Origin: Motacilla alba alba
Taxonomy: Eukaryota; Chordata; Aves; Passeriformes; Motacillidae
Direction of reading: 5' to 3'
DNA: 64,000 nt
NCBI RefSeq assembly: GCF_015832195.1
Contig: NC_052032.1
Span: forward strand, 2,486,618 to 2,550,617
Below the pieces are notes generated by a model that saw nothing but the letters and a program-made list of their open reading frames with translations, was not told the origin of the DNA and did not search any database. Of this stretch, positions 45,501-54,801 are shown piece by piece; the stretch's first letter is position 1, and each line of letters starts with the position of its first letter. The position numbers and the translations under genes are program-made.

Positions 45501-47474
45501 TGGTGACTCCCCAGATGAGCCTGCCAGGGTGGGGGGTGAGTGACCTGCTGACAGTGTGGGCACCCATCACCCCGAGGGGCTCCTGCACTGCCCTTCCCTG
45601 GCCTCTTTCCCAGATGACCTTCTACTTCTCGGACACGGCAGTGCTGCTCTTCGACTTCTGGAATGTCCACAGCCCCACAGGTAGGCTGCCAGCACTGGGA
45701 CATCCGTCCATCCATCCATCCATCCCTGTCCCATCCATCCCTGTCCCATCCATCCCTGTCCCTCAATCCCTGTCCATCCCTGTCCCTCAATCCCTGTCCA
45801 TTCCTGTCCCTCAATCCCTGTCCTTCCATCCATCCTTGTCCTTCAACCCATCCCTGTCCACCCATCCCTGTCCATCCCTGTCCATCCCTCCATCCCTCCA
45901 TCCCCTCTCTGCAGAGCCGTGTGGGCTCCTGGGGCAGATTTTGGCAGCACCTGCCCCTCCCTGCTGAGCTGTGCTGTGCCCTGGGCATGCCCCAGGCAGG
46001 GGTTGATGCTCCCAAGCCAAGAGCAGCAGCAGGGAGTTGTGTGAAGCCCCCCCTCAGCCTGTCACCCCCCCCAGATCACTCAGGAATGGCTCAGCTTGCC
46101 ACTTTCACACTTTTCTGTCTGGTTTTGTTTATTCTCCCAGCATCCTATTTCCACTCCCGTGTTTGTTGTGGAGTCGATGCAGAGCTGTGTATTTGTTTCA
46201 CAGCAGCTCTCTAGGACAAGAGGGCACAGGCGTAAGCTGAGCCAGGAGAAGCTAAGGCCGGACATTAGGAAAACTTTCTTCATTGGAAGGGGCTGCCCAG
46301 GGGGGTGGTGGAGTCACTGTCCCTGGAGGCGTTTAAGGAAGGACTGGATGGGACACTCAGTGCCATGGTCTGGGTGACAAGGTTGTTGGGTGAGGTCACA
46401 GGTTGGGCTTAATGATCTCAAACAGCTTTTCCAGCCTAATCCTGTGAATTCAAAAGCTAAATACACCATTTCCTGACATTTAACAACCCTGCTGCCCGGC
46501 CCCAGTGCCAGGAGCCCCCCACATCCCCCCGTGGGTATTCCCAAACCCCCCGTGCCTGGCAGTGTCGGGGTGTCTCTCGTGCAGGGATGGTGCTCTCGGT
46601 GCTGGTGATCCTGCTGCTGTCCGTGCTCTACGAGGCCGTGAAGATGGGCAAGGCCGTGCTGCTGCGGCGGGCGCTGCTGGCCCTGCCCCGCAGCCTCAGC
46701 CACGAGGCCCTGACCGAGCCACAGCAGGGGGACAGCGACCCCGCGCAGGGCAGGTACCACGGGGACCCCCGGCACCCCCCGGGGCTCGGGGATGGCTCTG
46801 CGGGCCCATGGCCAGCTCAGAGGGGAGAAGGGCTGTGAGGAGGAGCTGTAGGCTGCCAGGGAAAGGGGGGTGTACAGCCTGGGGAGGGGGCTCCAGGGGC
46901 AGCCCAGCCCCTCCAGATCCTCTGGCAGGTGCCCAGGGTGGTGGCTAGAGGCTCGTGTTCCCCTCCAGGAGCTGTTGGGCAGGATGCAGGAGAGTCCTAC
47001 TGGTATGGGGATGGGCACAAGCAGCAACTCAGTCTCCACAAGCCTGGCCCTGGCAGTTCCTTCCTTTGGAGCCAAGCCCTGGGATTTTCCTCTTGTATTT
47101 AATCCCAGCTCATTCCTGAGGCTGCTCTTACTTCCAGTTCCTTCCTCATTGACTTTGGAGCAGGATTTCTCCCTGAGTTGCTGTTTGAAGCCCCCACCCC
47201 TCTCCCTGCTGCCCAAACCCCCTCTGGCCTCTCCAGGCTCCCGGTGGGAGGCGATTCCAGCTGTCCCAGCCCCTCATTGATGGCATTTCCCCTCTCCTTG
47301 CCCAGGTGGTTTTGGTTCCACGTGGGCCAGACGCTGTTCCACGTGCTGCAGGTGGTGCTGGGCTATATGGTGATGCTGGCTGTCATGTCCTACAACGCCT
47401 GGATCTTCCTGGGGGCCATTGCAGGCTCCACCCTGGGCTACTTCATGGTGTACCCCCTGCTGGGCCGGGGCTAG
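42502..47474 (+). CDS. SLC31A2: Copper transporter family protein CTR2 (complete, four coding exons)
   Basis: CTR2 is a membrane protein of late endosomes and lysosomes that modulates copper handling, working with CTR1. The coding exons are 42502-42507 (ATG CAG), 45614-45680, 46585-46753 and 47306-47474 (stop TAG), giving 136 residues against ~143 in human. The start MQMTFYFSDTAVLLFDFW lacks the long Met/His-rich ectodomain of CTR1, which identifies CTR2. Three transmembrane segments follow: MVLSVLVILLLSVLYEAVKM, then VLQVVLGYMVMLAVMSYNAW with the copper-pore MxxxM (MLAVM), then WIFLGAIAGSTLGYFMVYPL with GxxxG (GAIAG). Splice phases agree across all junctions (G|GG; AG|G). The ATG in a Kozak-like GCCGCCATG context was chosen; a second in-frame ATG begins exon 2. 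Confidence 0.93.
42546..43565. repeat. ~1-kb minisatellite with higher-order structure in SLC31A2 intron 1
   Basis: The array begins about 40 bp after the first exon. Basic units are short 'tggaaccccttaaatccacc' and 'tggaaccccgtgattccacc' blocks. A larger unit of ~230 bp repeats (compare the 'cacctggaacaccatgattc' copies near 43090 and 43320). The minus strand is open throughout because of the unit length, which is not evidence of a gene. Confidence 0.93.
43566..43702 (+). mobile_element. CR1 LINE 3' fragment
   Basis: 'tggacggggtttggagcagc', 'ctctgcccatggcaggggtt' and 'gatcccttccaagccaaacc' are the canonical CR1 3' blocks. Confidence 0.75.
43703..45613. other. SLC31A2 intron 1, remainder
   Basis: Apart from a CR1-like fragment at about 44330-44480 ('ctggaacaggctgcccaggg' and 'cctggaattgttcaaaaaac'), I see nothing recognisable. 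Long open frames here lack any family resemblance. Confidence 0.5.
45700..45905. repeat. (TCCATCCCTG)-type simple repeat
   Basis: A pyrimidine-rich run of 'tccatccctgtcc' and 'ctcaatccctgtcc' variants starts 20 bp after SLC31A2 coding exon 2. Confidence 0.92.
46205..46450 (+). mobile_element. CR1 LINE 3' fragment
   Basis: 'aggccggacattaggaaaac', 'gcccaggggggtggtggagt' and 'gcttaatgatctcaaacagc' are typical CR1 3' motifs. Confidence 0.75.
46754..47305. other. SLC31A2 intron 3
   Basis: This is GC-rich intron without a recognisable repeat or additional exon. Confidence 0.6.
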
Positions 47475-48020
47475 AGCCCCCCGAGGTGGTGGCACACGTG
47501 TCCCACCTCCTGCTCCTTTGTCTGGAATAGCTGCTGTCACTTCTGCTGGGTCTGTCTCTGTCCCCGTGCTCTGTGGGACGCAGAACCCCAAGGACTTGCT
47601 GGGGGCCCTCGGGGCTGGCCCCGCTCTGGGGACGGGGAGCCCCATGGCCAGCACTGGCCTCGGCTGGTGGCTGTCCCCCGGCTCTCAGGGACCTTTGTCC
47701 GGATGGTGACAGCGGGGGGGTGCTGGCATTTCCTCCCCCTCCCTGCTTTTCAAGGAGGTTCATCCTGGCTGGAACGGGAAGGATCCGGTGACTTGCTGGG
47801 GACAGGGACCCTCCTGCCCAGAGCTGCCCTGCAGCAAGCCCCTCTTCACACAGTGCCTTTGGGGACACCGGGGGGCCCTGCCACCCCCACCCCGCTCCTG
47901 CGCAGCGCTTCAGGGATGGGGCTGGAGCAGCCCCTGTGCCAGGGGGAAATGCTGCTCCTGGTGCCTCTTGCTGCTTCCTCAGGACACCCCTTGAATAAAA
48001 CCATCTCAGCTCCACTCCTG
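47475..48020 (+). terminator. SLC31A2 3'UTR and polyadenylation signal
   Basis: AATAAA at 47994-47999 lies ~520 bp after the stop codon. A second sense AATAAA at 48140-48145 could extend the transcript into the 3' end of the convergent NIBAN2 gene. Confidence 0.65.
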
Positions 48021-48134
48021 GTTTGTGTCACTGCTGGCTGGGCTCAGGATGTGACACCCCTGGGTCACAGTAGGACTGGGGATCCCCAGCCCTGCCCAGG
48101 GAGGTGCTTCAGGAATAAGGAGAGTCTCCTCTGG

Positions 48135-49547
48135 CTTTAAATAAAGCTTTTCCATTTTATTAATTATTATAAGCATATCTTTAAACATTTGTATAACTTT
48201 CTTAATAAAATATCCTGGAAGAGACAGGTTTGAAGTTCACAGAGAAAGGCACTTTGAGGGGGCCTCCCAAGGCACTTTGGGGGCCCCCCTGAGTGGGTTA
48301 GGCTGGGCACCCCCCTTTCTGAGGCAGGAATGGTGGCACCTAGGCATGGGTGGGTGTCGGGGTGCTGGTCCCTGCTCCAGGTGTCACACCCAGGGGTCCT
48401 GCAGACCCCCAGCACCTCCAGGGCTTTTGGCATCTCTGTGTGGGGGCTGCAGCACGCCTGTCCCCATGACACAGGGGGGGGGGGTCAGCAAACCCCTGCT
48501 CTTTGCTCAGCCATCGCAGCAGATGCCAAAATCTGCAAAGCTGCAGAAACCATCCATGGAAGGTGCTGAGGAGGTCTGGAGGGCAAGGGCTGGGATCTCT
48601 CCACTGCACAGCAAGCTGAGCCTGGAATTATCCCAGTCCTGCCAGGTACAGCTGGGACACGGCATGAGTGCCACCTTCCCCCAGAGACTGAACTCTGAAC
48701 TTAAAATAGCTCCTAGAAGACCAGGGGGTGAGGATGGCTGGAGGTGGGCGCTGAGTGAGCCCAGCCTGGGTACCAGGAGCCCAGCCCGGATGCTGTGAGC
48801 CCAACCTGGGCACCAGCAGCCCACAGCTGTCCCAGCACTCTCCCCCTCAGCAGTGGCTCAAGCCCCCCAGCGTTGCTGTCCCTGTCATGTCCCCATTTAC
48901 CATCATCCCCTGCTGCCCCCGCTCCCACTGGCATTCCTGGAGCTGGCCAGGTGAGGATGGCAGTGGGCAGGCTCCCAGGAACCCCCCAGCTGGGTGCCAG
49001 TGGGCAGGCTCCCAGGAAACACCCCAAACTGGGGATGGCAGTGGGCAGGCTCCCAGGAAACACCCCAAACTGGGGATGGCAGTGGGCAGGCTCCCAGGAA
49101 ACACCCCAAACTGGGGATGGCAGTGGGCAGGCTCCCAGGAAACACCCCAGACTGGGGGCAGGGACAACCCTGGGGACAGCCAGGATGTCCCGCACACCCA
49201 CCCTCTGCAGGGCTAGTGCCAGCCCCCCCAGCAGCCCCAGGCACTGGTGTGGGGGTCAGATAAAGCTCTTCAGTAAAGCATCTCCTCAGTAGGAAAGAAA
49301 ATAAGGCAGAAGAAGGACAGAGCAGAGCGCAGGGCATGCCCCATGCCAGGCTGGGGCCACCCCAGTCGGACCCAGTGGGGGCTGTGGCTGTGGGCAGCCC
49401 CCCACGGCAGCGGGACCCCCGTTAGGCAGTAAGGTCTCGGTGTCCCCGTCCCCTCCCTCTCCCGCAGTGCTGCTCTCCATCCCGGGGGTCCAATCCCCCT
49501 CCCCCAGCCCCGGTGTCACCAGGGCCAGTCCGTGGCAGGGGCTGGGG
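48135..49547 (-). terminator. NIBAN2 3'UTR and polyadenylation signal
   Basis: On the minus strand the first AATAAA after the stop is at 48161-48156, giving a 3'UTR of about 1.4 kb. The predicted ends of NIBAN2 and SLC31A2 are then only about 120 bp apart. Confidence 0.55.
48955..49165. repeat. 41-bp minisatellite in the NIBAN2 3'UTR
   Basis: About five copies of a 41-bp unit with core 'gggcaggctcccaggaaaca'. Starts at 49034 and 49075 show the exact spacing. Confidence 0.92.
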
Positions 49548-50812
49548 CTAGAACTCAGTCTGCACCCCCTCACCGCTCTCCGTGGTGCCCCTAGGCTGCG
49601 GGGGGCTGTCCCCGTGCCCGCCTGTCTCCTTGTCACTGCGCCGGTGACACGCTGCTGCTGGGCTCTGGCCTCCGGGTGGTGCTGCTGGGACACGGGGCAC
49701 CTCGGCCTCTGCTGGGACAGCGGCTCGGGGGCTGGCCGGTGCTGCTGGGCCCTGTGGCACGCTGGACACTGGCGGGTCAGCTCTGGGCACGGGAGATGCT
49801 GGCACGGATGATCTTGGTGTGACATGTGGCACTTCAGCCCCTGATGGGACATCAACTCCAGACACAGGGGAAGCTGGCACGGATGATCTTGGTGTGGCAC
49901 GGGGCACCTCAGCCTCGGATGGGACATCAGCTCTGGGCACAGGTGATGCTGGTGCAAGACGTCTCCCACTCCCTGATGGGACCTCAGCTCCAGGGACAGG
50001 TGACAATGCTGGTGTGGCACACTGCCCCCCTGATGACACCTCAGCTCCAGGCACAGGGGGTGCTGGTGCAGCCCGGCGTGTCCCAGCTCCTGACGGGACC
50101 TCAGCTCCAGGGACAGGTGACGATGCTGGTGTGACACGTTCTCTACCCGTCCCTGACGGGACCTCAGCTCCAGGGACAGGTGACGATGCTGGTGTGACAC
50201 ATTCTCTGCCCGTCCCTGACGGGACCTCAGCTCCAGGGACAGGTGACGATGCTGGTGTGACACGTTCTCTGCCCGTCCCTGACAGGACCTCAGCTCCAGG
50301 TGCTGGTGATGCCGCTGTGGCACAGTGCACCCTGTCCCCATCACGGGCTGGACCTTGTGTGACACCCCCTGGGGCAGCCCCTGCCGCCAGCACGCCCTCC
50401 TCGCTGGCAGCGCTGCCCTCGGTGCCGTTCATCAGCCGCTCCTCCGCCCCGGCGCCATCCCCCAGGCTCTCCTGTGCCAGCACCTCCCTGATCTCCCCCA
50501 CCGCATCCGGGGGGCTCGGGGGCGTCGCGGGATGTGCCTCCTCCGGCTCCCGTGGCTCGGGGGAGCCGGGCTGCAGCAGCGCCTCGGCCCCGTAGGGCAG
50601 GGCCCCCTCGTCGTCCTGGATGACCGACACCACCTGCTTGGCCCTGCGGCGCCGCTCGGCCGCCGGCTCGGCCTCGGGCTGCCCGCTGCACTCCTCGCTC
50701 CAGTCGATGGGCAGGCCCTCTCCCAGCAGGTGCAGGTTGGGATCGCTGTTGTGCATCACCATGCTGTCCCTGTACAGGTTGTGCTTCCGCTGCACGGCCG
50801 CCTCCTTCACAG
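49548..50812 (-). CDS. NIBAN2: NIBAN2 last coding exon with expanded repeat tail
   Basis: The exon starts at an acceptor (minus strand 'gtccccag|ctgtgaagg') with AVKEAAVQRKHNLYRDSMVM, which is highly conserved. It continues through RRRAKQVVSVIQDDEG and a Ser/Pro-rich stretch (PATPPSPPDAVGEIREVL). It then enters about nine imperfect repeats of PGAEVPSGTGRERVTPASS type before the conserved end GVQTEF. It encodes ~420 residues, roughly twice what I recall for the human equivalent. The tail is probably disordered. The reading frame is uninterrupted. Confidence 0.9.
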
Positions 50813-53549
50813 CTGGGGACAGGGAGGGACGGTTCAGGGGGCTGCGGGCACTGCCGGGCTGGGGCACCTTGCCCAGTCCTCCCCCAGGGTGATGGGAGAG
50901 GTGGCTGGAGCTGGGCGGGGGTGGCTGGAGCTGAGCATCCCACCCACTGCTCAGCCCTGCCAGGGGAGAATCCAGGTGGGAAAACTGCTTCTGGGGCAGC
51001 ACCCTGCACGGGGTCACCCCTCCTTACAGAGTCCCCAACACCCTGCACAGGGTCACCCCTCCTTATGGAGTCCCCAACTACCTGCATGGGGTCACACCTC
51101 CTTATGGAGTCCCCAGCACCCTGTATGGGGTCACCCCTCCTCATACAGTCCCCAGTGCCCTGTATGGGGTCATCCCTCCCTATGGAGTCCCCAACACCCT
51201 GAATGGGATCACTCCTCCTCAGGGACCCCCCAGCACCCTGCAGAGGGTCACACAGAGGGTCACACAGAGGGTCTCCTCATACAGCCCCCAGCACCCCACA
51301 TGTGGTCATCCCCTCCTCATACAGCCCCCAGCTGGCTCTCCATGGGAACACTCCCCCTTATCCAGCCCCTGTCCATAGGGTGTCCCCAAAATCCTGTACA
51401 GCCCCCAAAATCCTGCAGAGGGTCACCCCCTCCTCACACAGCCCCCAGCACCCTGCAGAGGTCACCCCCTCCTCACCAGGTGCCACAGGACCCTACCTTG
51501 CATGATGTCTTTCATCACCGACTGCAGCACCACCTCCTCGTAGGTGTTCTCCACCAGGATGAAGCTGGCAAAGTCCTCGAAGATCAGCTCCTGAAACTTG
51601 GCTAATTCCTGCCAGGGGAGAGGTGGCTCAGCCCAGCAGGCTGGGGGGAATGGATGCTCCAGCCCCTCCGTGGGGGAGGACAGTCCTTCCCTGCAGCCCA
51701 AACTTTCCCCTCTTACCCCCTTGCAGGTGGGTGCCAGCTTTTTCAGCAGGAAGGGGATGGTGATCTGCAGCAGGGCTTCCCTGAAGAACTTCTTCCTCAC
51801 GGTGCTGCTGTCGTAGTCGAATTTCTGCAGGGTGAGAGGATGCCCCAGGTCACCCAGGGCTGTGGGCTGGCACCCCCCTGCCCACGGGCACAAAGCCCTG
51901 AGCTTTTCCCCCCAGCCCATTCACACAGGCGCAAACAGACCCCTCTGGCCTCACATCCCTCTCTCCAGCTGTTTCCCAGTGTTTCTGAGCCTGGGTAGGA
52001 CCCAGCTCTTCCACTGCTGGCTGCAGGAGGGTTCGGGGGCCAGTCTGAACCCTGGGGGGCTTTCACAGATGTGCTCAGATGGGACCTGGCTCCTCCAGGT
52101 GATTTCCCACTTGCCTGCCCCCAGCAAAATCCATGAAACCCCCGAAAGACTTTTGAAATAGATAACATCACTGCTAGCCTCTTCCCCTGCCCTGGAACAA
52201 GGCCACCAAAGGCCACCAGAGGCCACCAGAGGCCTGACCCCCAGCTCACCTTGAGCACCCTCTCAAGGATGCGCTGGATGGACTTGCACAGGTCGTCCTT
52301 GCCCTGCAGCTTGCCCAGCTCCTGGTGCAGCAGTGTCTCGAAAGTGTACACGGCATCGTCCATTTGCTGCGGCCAGAGACACGTGGTCAGCGTGGGGGGC
52401 ACCCAAAGGTGGGCAGGGGGCTCTTGGGGCACTGCCATACTGAGACGAGCCTTAGCACAGAGCCCCACACTGGTTTGGGGTGGAAGGGACCCTAAAATCA
52501 TCCAGTGCCATGGGCAGGGGCGCCTCCCACTGTCCCAGGCTGCTCCAAGCCCTGTCTGATCTGGCCTTGGGCACTGCCAGGGATCCAGGGGCAGCCCCAG
52601 CTGCTCTGGGCACCCTGTGCCAGGGCCTGCCCACCCTCCCAGGGAACAATTCCTCCCCAATATCCAACAGGCAAAGAGCCTTCACTTTGCACAAATCCCT
52701 GACCTCCCAGCGTGGCATCCACAGCCCTCGCCCTGAGGATCAAGGATGCTGGGAGAGGAGGTTGCTCAGAGCTGGTGTTGCACCCCCTCATCCCCTACAC
52801 CCCACGCCAGGTTAGGCTGGGTCAGACCCCAGAACTGGCTTACTGGCCTTGCTGGTGCCAGTGGCTCCGTGGCAAAGGGGCAGCTGTGCCAGGATGCCCA
52901 ACCCCACCATGGGCTCCAGACCAAAGGCACTCCATCATCCACCCTTTGAAACAACACAGACATCCCAAACTGGCCTCCCCAAACCTCTGTTCCCAGCCCA
53001 GGGGGACAGGGGAGCACCCTGGTCCCCATCCCTACCTGTCTCATGTGGATCTGGGCCCTCTGCTTGAAGACGGACGTGCTGGAGACATCGAATCGCTGCT
53101 GAAGACCCTCCAGTTTCAGCTGGTCCATCTTCTCATAGCACGACTGCATCTTCACGGGGTGGAAGGCCAGGTGGGAGAGCTTCTCCATGTACTGGGGACA
53201 AAGCCAAGCTCAGCCTCTCCACGTACTCAAGGCAGGGACATTCCACCCCACATGGGTGGAATCTTCTCAGCCTGGGGTCTCCCAGTGCTATCCACACTGG
53301 GGGTGGAAGCAGGACTGGCCCTGTAACCCCTAAGCTGGCAAGGAGCACCACCAGGTCTCACCTCTGGCAGCTTCTCCAGGCCGCCCTCGTTGATGACGTT
53401 CATGTTCATGTCGGTCACCTCCTTGAAGAACACCTCCCGCGCCTCGGCGAAGCCCTGACTCGTGGGGGACATCAGGGCCTCCAGGATGGAGGAGATGTAG
53501 GGCTGGACGTGGTTACGGACACACACCTCTGCCTTGGGCAGGACAAAGG
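49548..53549 (-). CDS. NIBAN2: NIBAN2 (FAM129B / MINERVA), 3' part: seven exons
   Basis: NIBAN2 is a cytoplasmic and junction-associated PH-domain protein that restrains apoptosis and is phosphorylated in its C-terminal tail by ERK signalling. The exons in transcript order are 53549-53362, 53191-53036, 52366-52250, 51824-51717, 51608-51497 and 50812-49548, each with consensus splice sites and matching phases; PKAEVCVRNHVQPYISSILE opens the visible part. Diagnostic segments are FDVSSTSVFKQRAQIHMR, YTFETLLHQELGK, LLQITIPFLLKKLAPTCK, FQELIFEDFASFILVENTYE, MHNSDPNLHLLGEGLPIDW and the terminus ESGEGVQTEF. About 610 residues are visible; the PH domain and roughly the first 340 residues should lie upstream and are missing at the assembly gap. 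The last exon is expanded by tandem repeats. The title count treats the tail exon as one; six coding blocks are listed. Confidence 0.93.
49800..50335 (-). repeat. In-frame 63-bp coding minisatellite in the NIBAN2 tail
   Basis: The best copies (about 50100-50300) are 63 bp long, read on the plus strand as 'acctcagctccagggacagg' followed by 'tgacgatgctggtgtgacac'. They encode 21-residue units beginning PGAEVPSGTGRE. More diverged units extend to about 49800. The unit is a multiple of three, so the frame survives copy-number change. Confidence 0.92.
51000..51475. repeat. ~39-bp minisatellite in a NIBAN2 intron
   Basis: Imperfect units like 'gagtccccaacaccctgcat' followed by 'ggggtcacccctcctta' fill most of the intron between 50812 and 51497. 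Confidence 0.9.
52470..52668 (-). mobile_element. CR1 LINE 3' fragment, reverse orientation
   Basis: 'actgtcccaggctgctccaa', 'ctggccttgggcactgccag' and 'cctcccagggaacaattcct' are the same blocks as in the 41.8-kb copy. The fragment lies in a NIBAN2 intron, sense to NIBAN2. Confidence 0.82.
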
Positions 53550-53760
53550 CTGGGAAAGAGCAGGGATGAGGATGGTGAGGCTCCTCTGTCCTTCCAGCCC
53601 TTCACATCACATCCCACACCCATCCCAGCGAGGAGGAGCTGCCCCTGCTCCCAAACCCCTCCAGGAGGAGTCTCCCCCTTTCACAGCAACACAAGGAACT
53701 CCTGCAGAGTGCCCCTGCTCTGTCCTGAGCCCACTCCTGCCCCCTACCATGCCAGGGGGT

Positions 53761-53801
53761 TGTGGCATTCACATTCTCTGAACAGAGTCAGACAGAATTC
53801 T
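53761..53801 (+). mobile_element. 5' end of an LTR cut off by the assembly gap
   Basis: TGTGGCATTCACATTCTCTG is the start of the same LTR family as the copies at 16.8, 28.8 and 61.4 kb, here in plus orientation. Only about 41 bases are present before the N-run, so a solo LTR or a longer provirus probably caused the gap. Confidence 0.8.
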
Positions 53802-54801
53802 NNNNNNNNNNNNNNNNNNNNNNNNNNNNNNNNNNNNNNNNNNNNNNNNNNNNNNNNNNNNNNNNNNNNNNNNNNNNNNNNNNNNNNNNNNNNNNNNNNN
53901 NNNNNNNNNNNNNNNNNNNNNNNNNNNNNNNNNNNNNNNNNNNNNNNNNNNNNNNNNNNNNNNNNNNNNNNNNNNNNNNNNNNNNNNNNNNNNNNNNNNN
54001 NNNNNNNNNNNNNNNNNNNNNNNNNNNNNNNNNNNNNNNNNNNNNNNNNNNNNNNNNNNNNNNNNNNNNNNNNNNNNNNNNNNNNNNNNNNNNNNNNNNN
54101 NNNNNNNNNNNNNNNNNNNNNNNNNNNNNNNNNNNNNNNNNNNNNNNNNNNNNNNNNNNNNNNNNNNNNNNNNNNNNNNNNNNNNNNNNNNNNNNNNNNN
54201 NNNNNNNNNNNNNNNNNNNNNNNNNNNNNNNNNNNNNNNNNNNNNNNNNNNNNNNNNNNNNNNNNNNNNNNNNNNNNNNNNNNNNNNNNNNNNNNNNNNN
54301 NNNNNNNNNNNNNNNNNNNNNNNNNNNNNNNNNNNNNNNNNNNNNNNNNNNNNNNNNNNNNNNNNNNNNNNNNNNNNNNNNNNNNNNNNNNNNNNNNNNN
54401 NNNNNNNNNNNNNNNNNNNNNNNNNNNNNNNNNNNNNNNNNNNNNNNNNNNNNNNNNNNNNNNNNNNNNNNNNNNNNNNNNNNNNNNNNNNNNNNNNNNN
54501 NNNNNNNNNNNNNNNNNNNNNNNNNNNNNNNNNNNNNNNNNNNNNNNNNNNNNNNNNNNNNNNNNNNNNNNNNNNNNNNNNNNNNNNNNNNNNNNNNNNN
54601 NNNNNNNNNNNNNNNNNNNNNNNNNNNNNNNNNNNNNNNNNNNNNNNNNNNNNNNNNNNNNNNNNNNNNNNNNNNNNNNNNNNNNNNNNNNNNNNNNNNN
54701 NNNNNNNNNNNNNNNNNNNNNNNNNNNNNNNNNNNNNNNNNNNNNNNNNNNNNNNNNNNNNNNNNNNNNNNNNNNNNNNNNNNNNNNNNNNNNNNNNNNN
54801 N
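53802..54801. other. Assembly gap, exactly 1000 N
   Basis: The N-run spans exactly 1000 positions, which suggests a fixed placeholder and not a measured size. It interrupts NIBAN2 upstream of the 53549 exon. Nothing can be read in it; open frames drawn across it are meaningless. Confidence 0.98.

Noticed and set aside
44865..45506. 213-aa frame in SLC31A2 intron 1
   Set aside because: No domain, no codon pattern typical of a conserved protein, and no splice-consistent partner exons.
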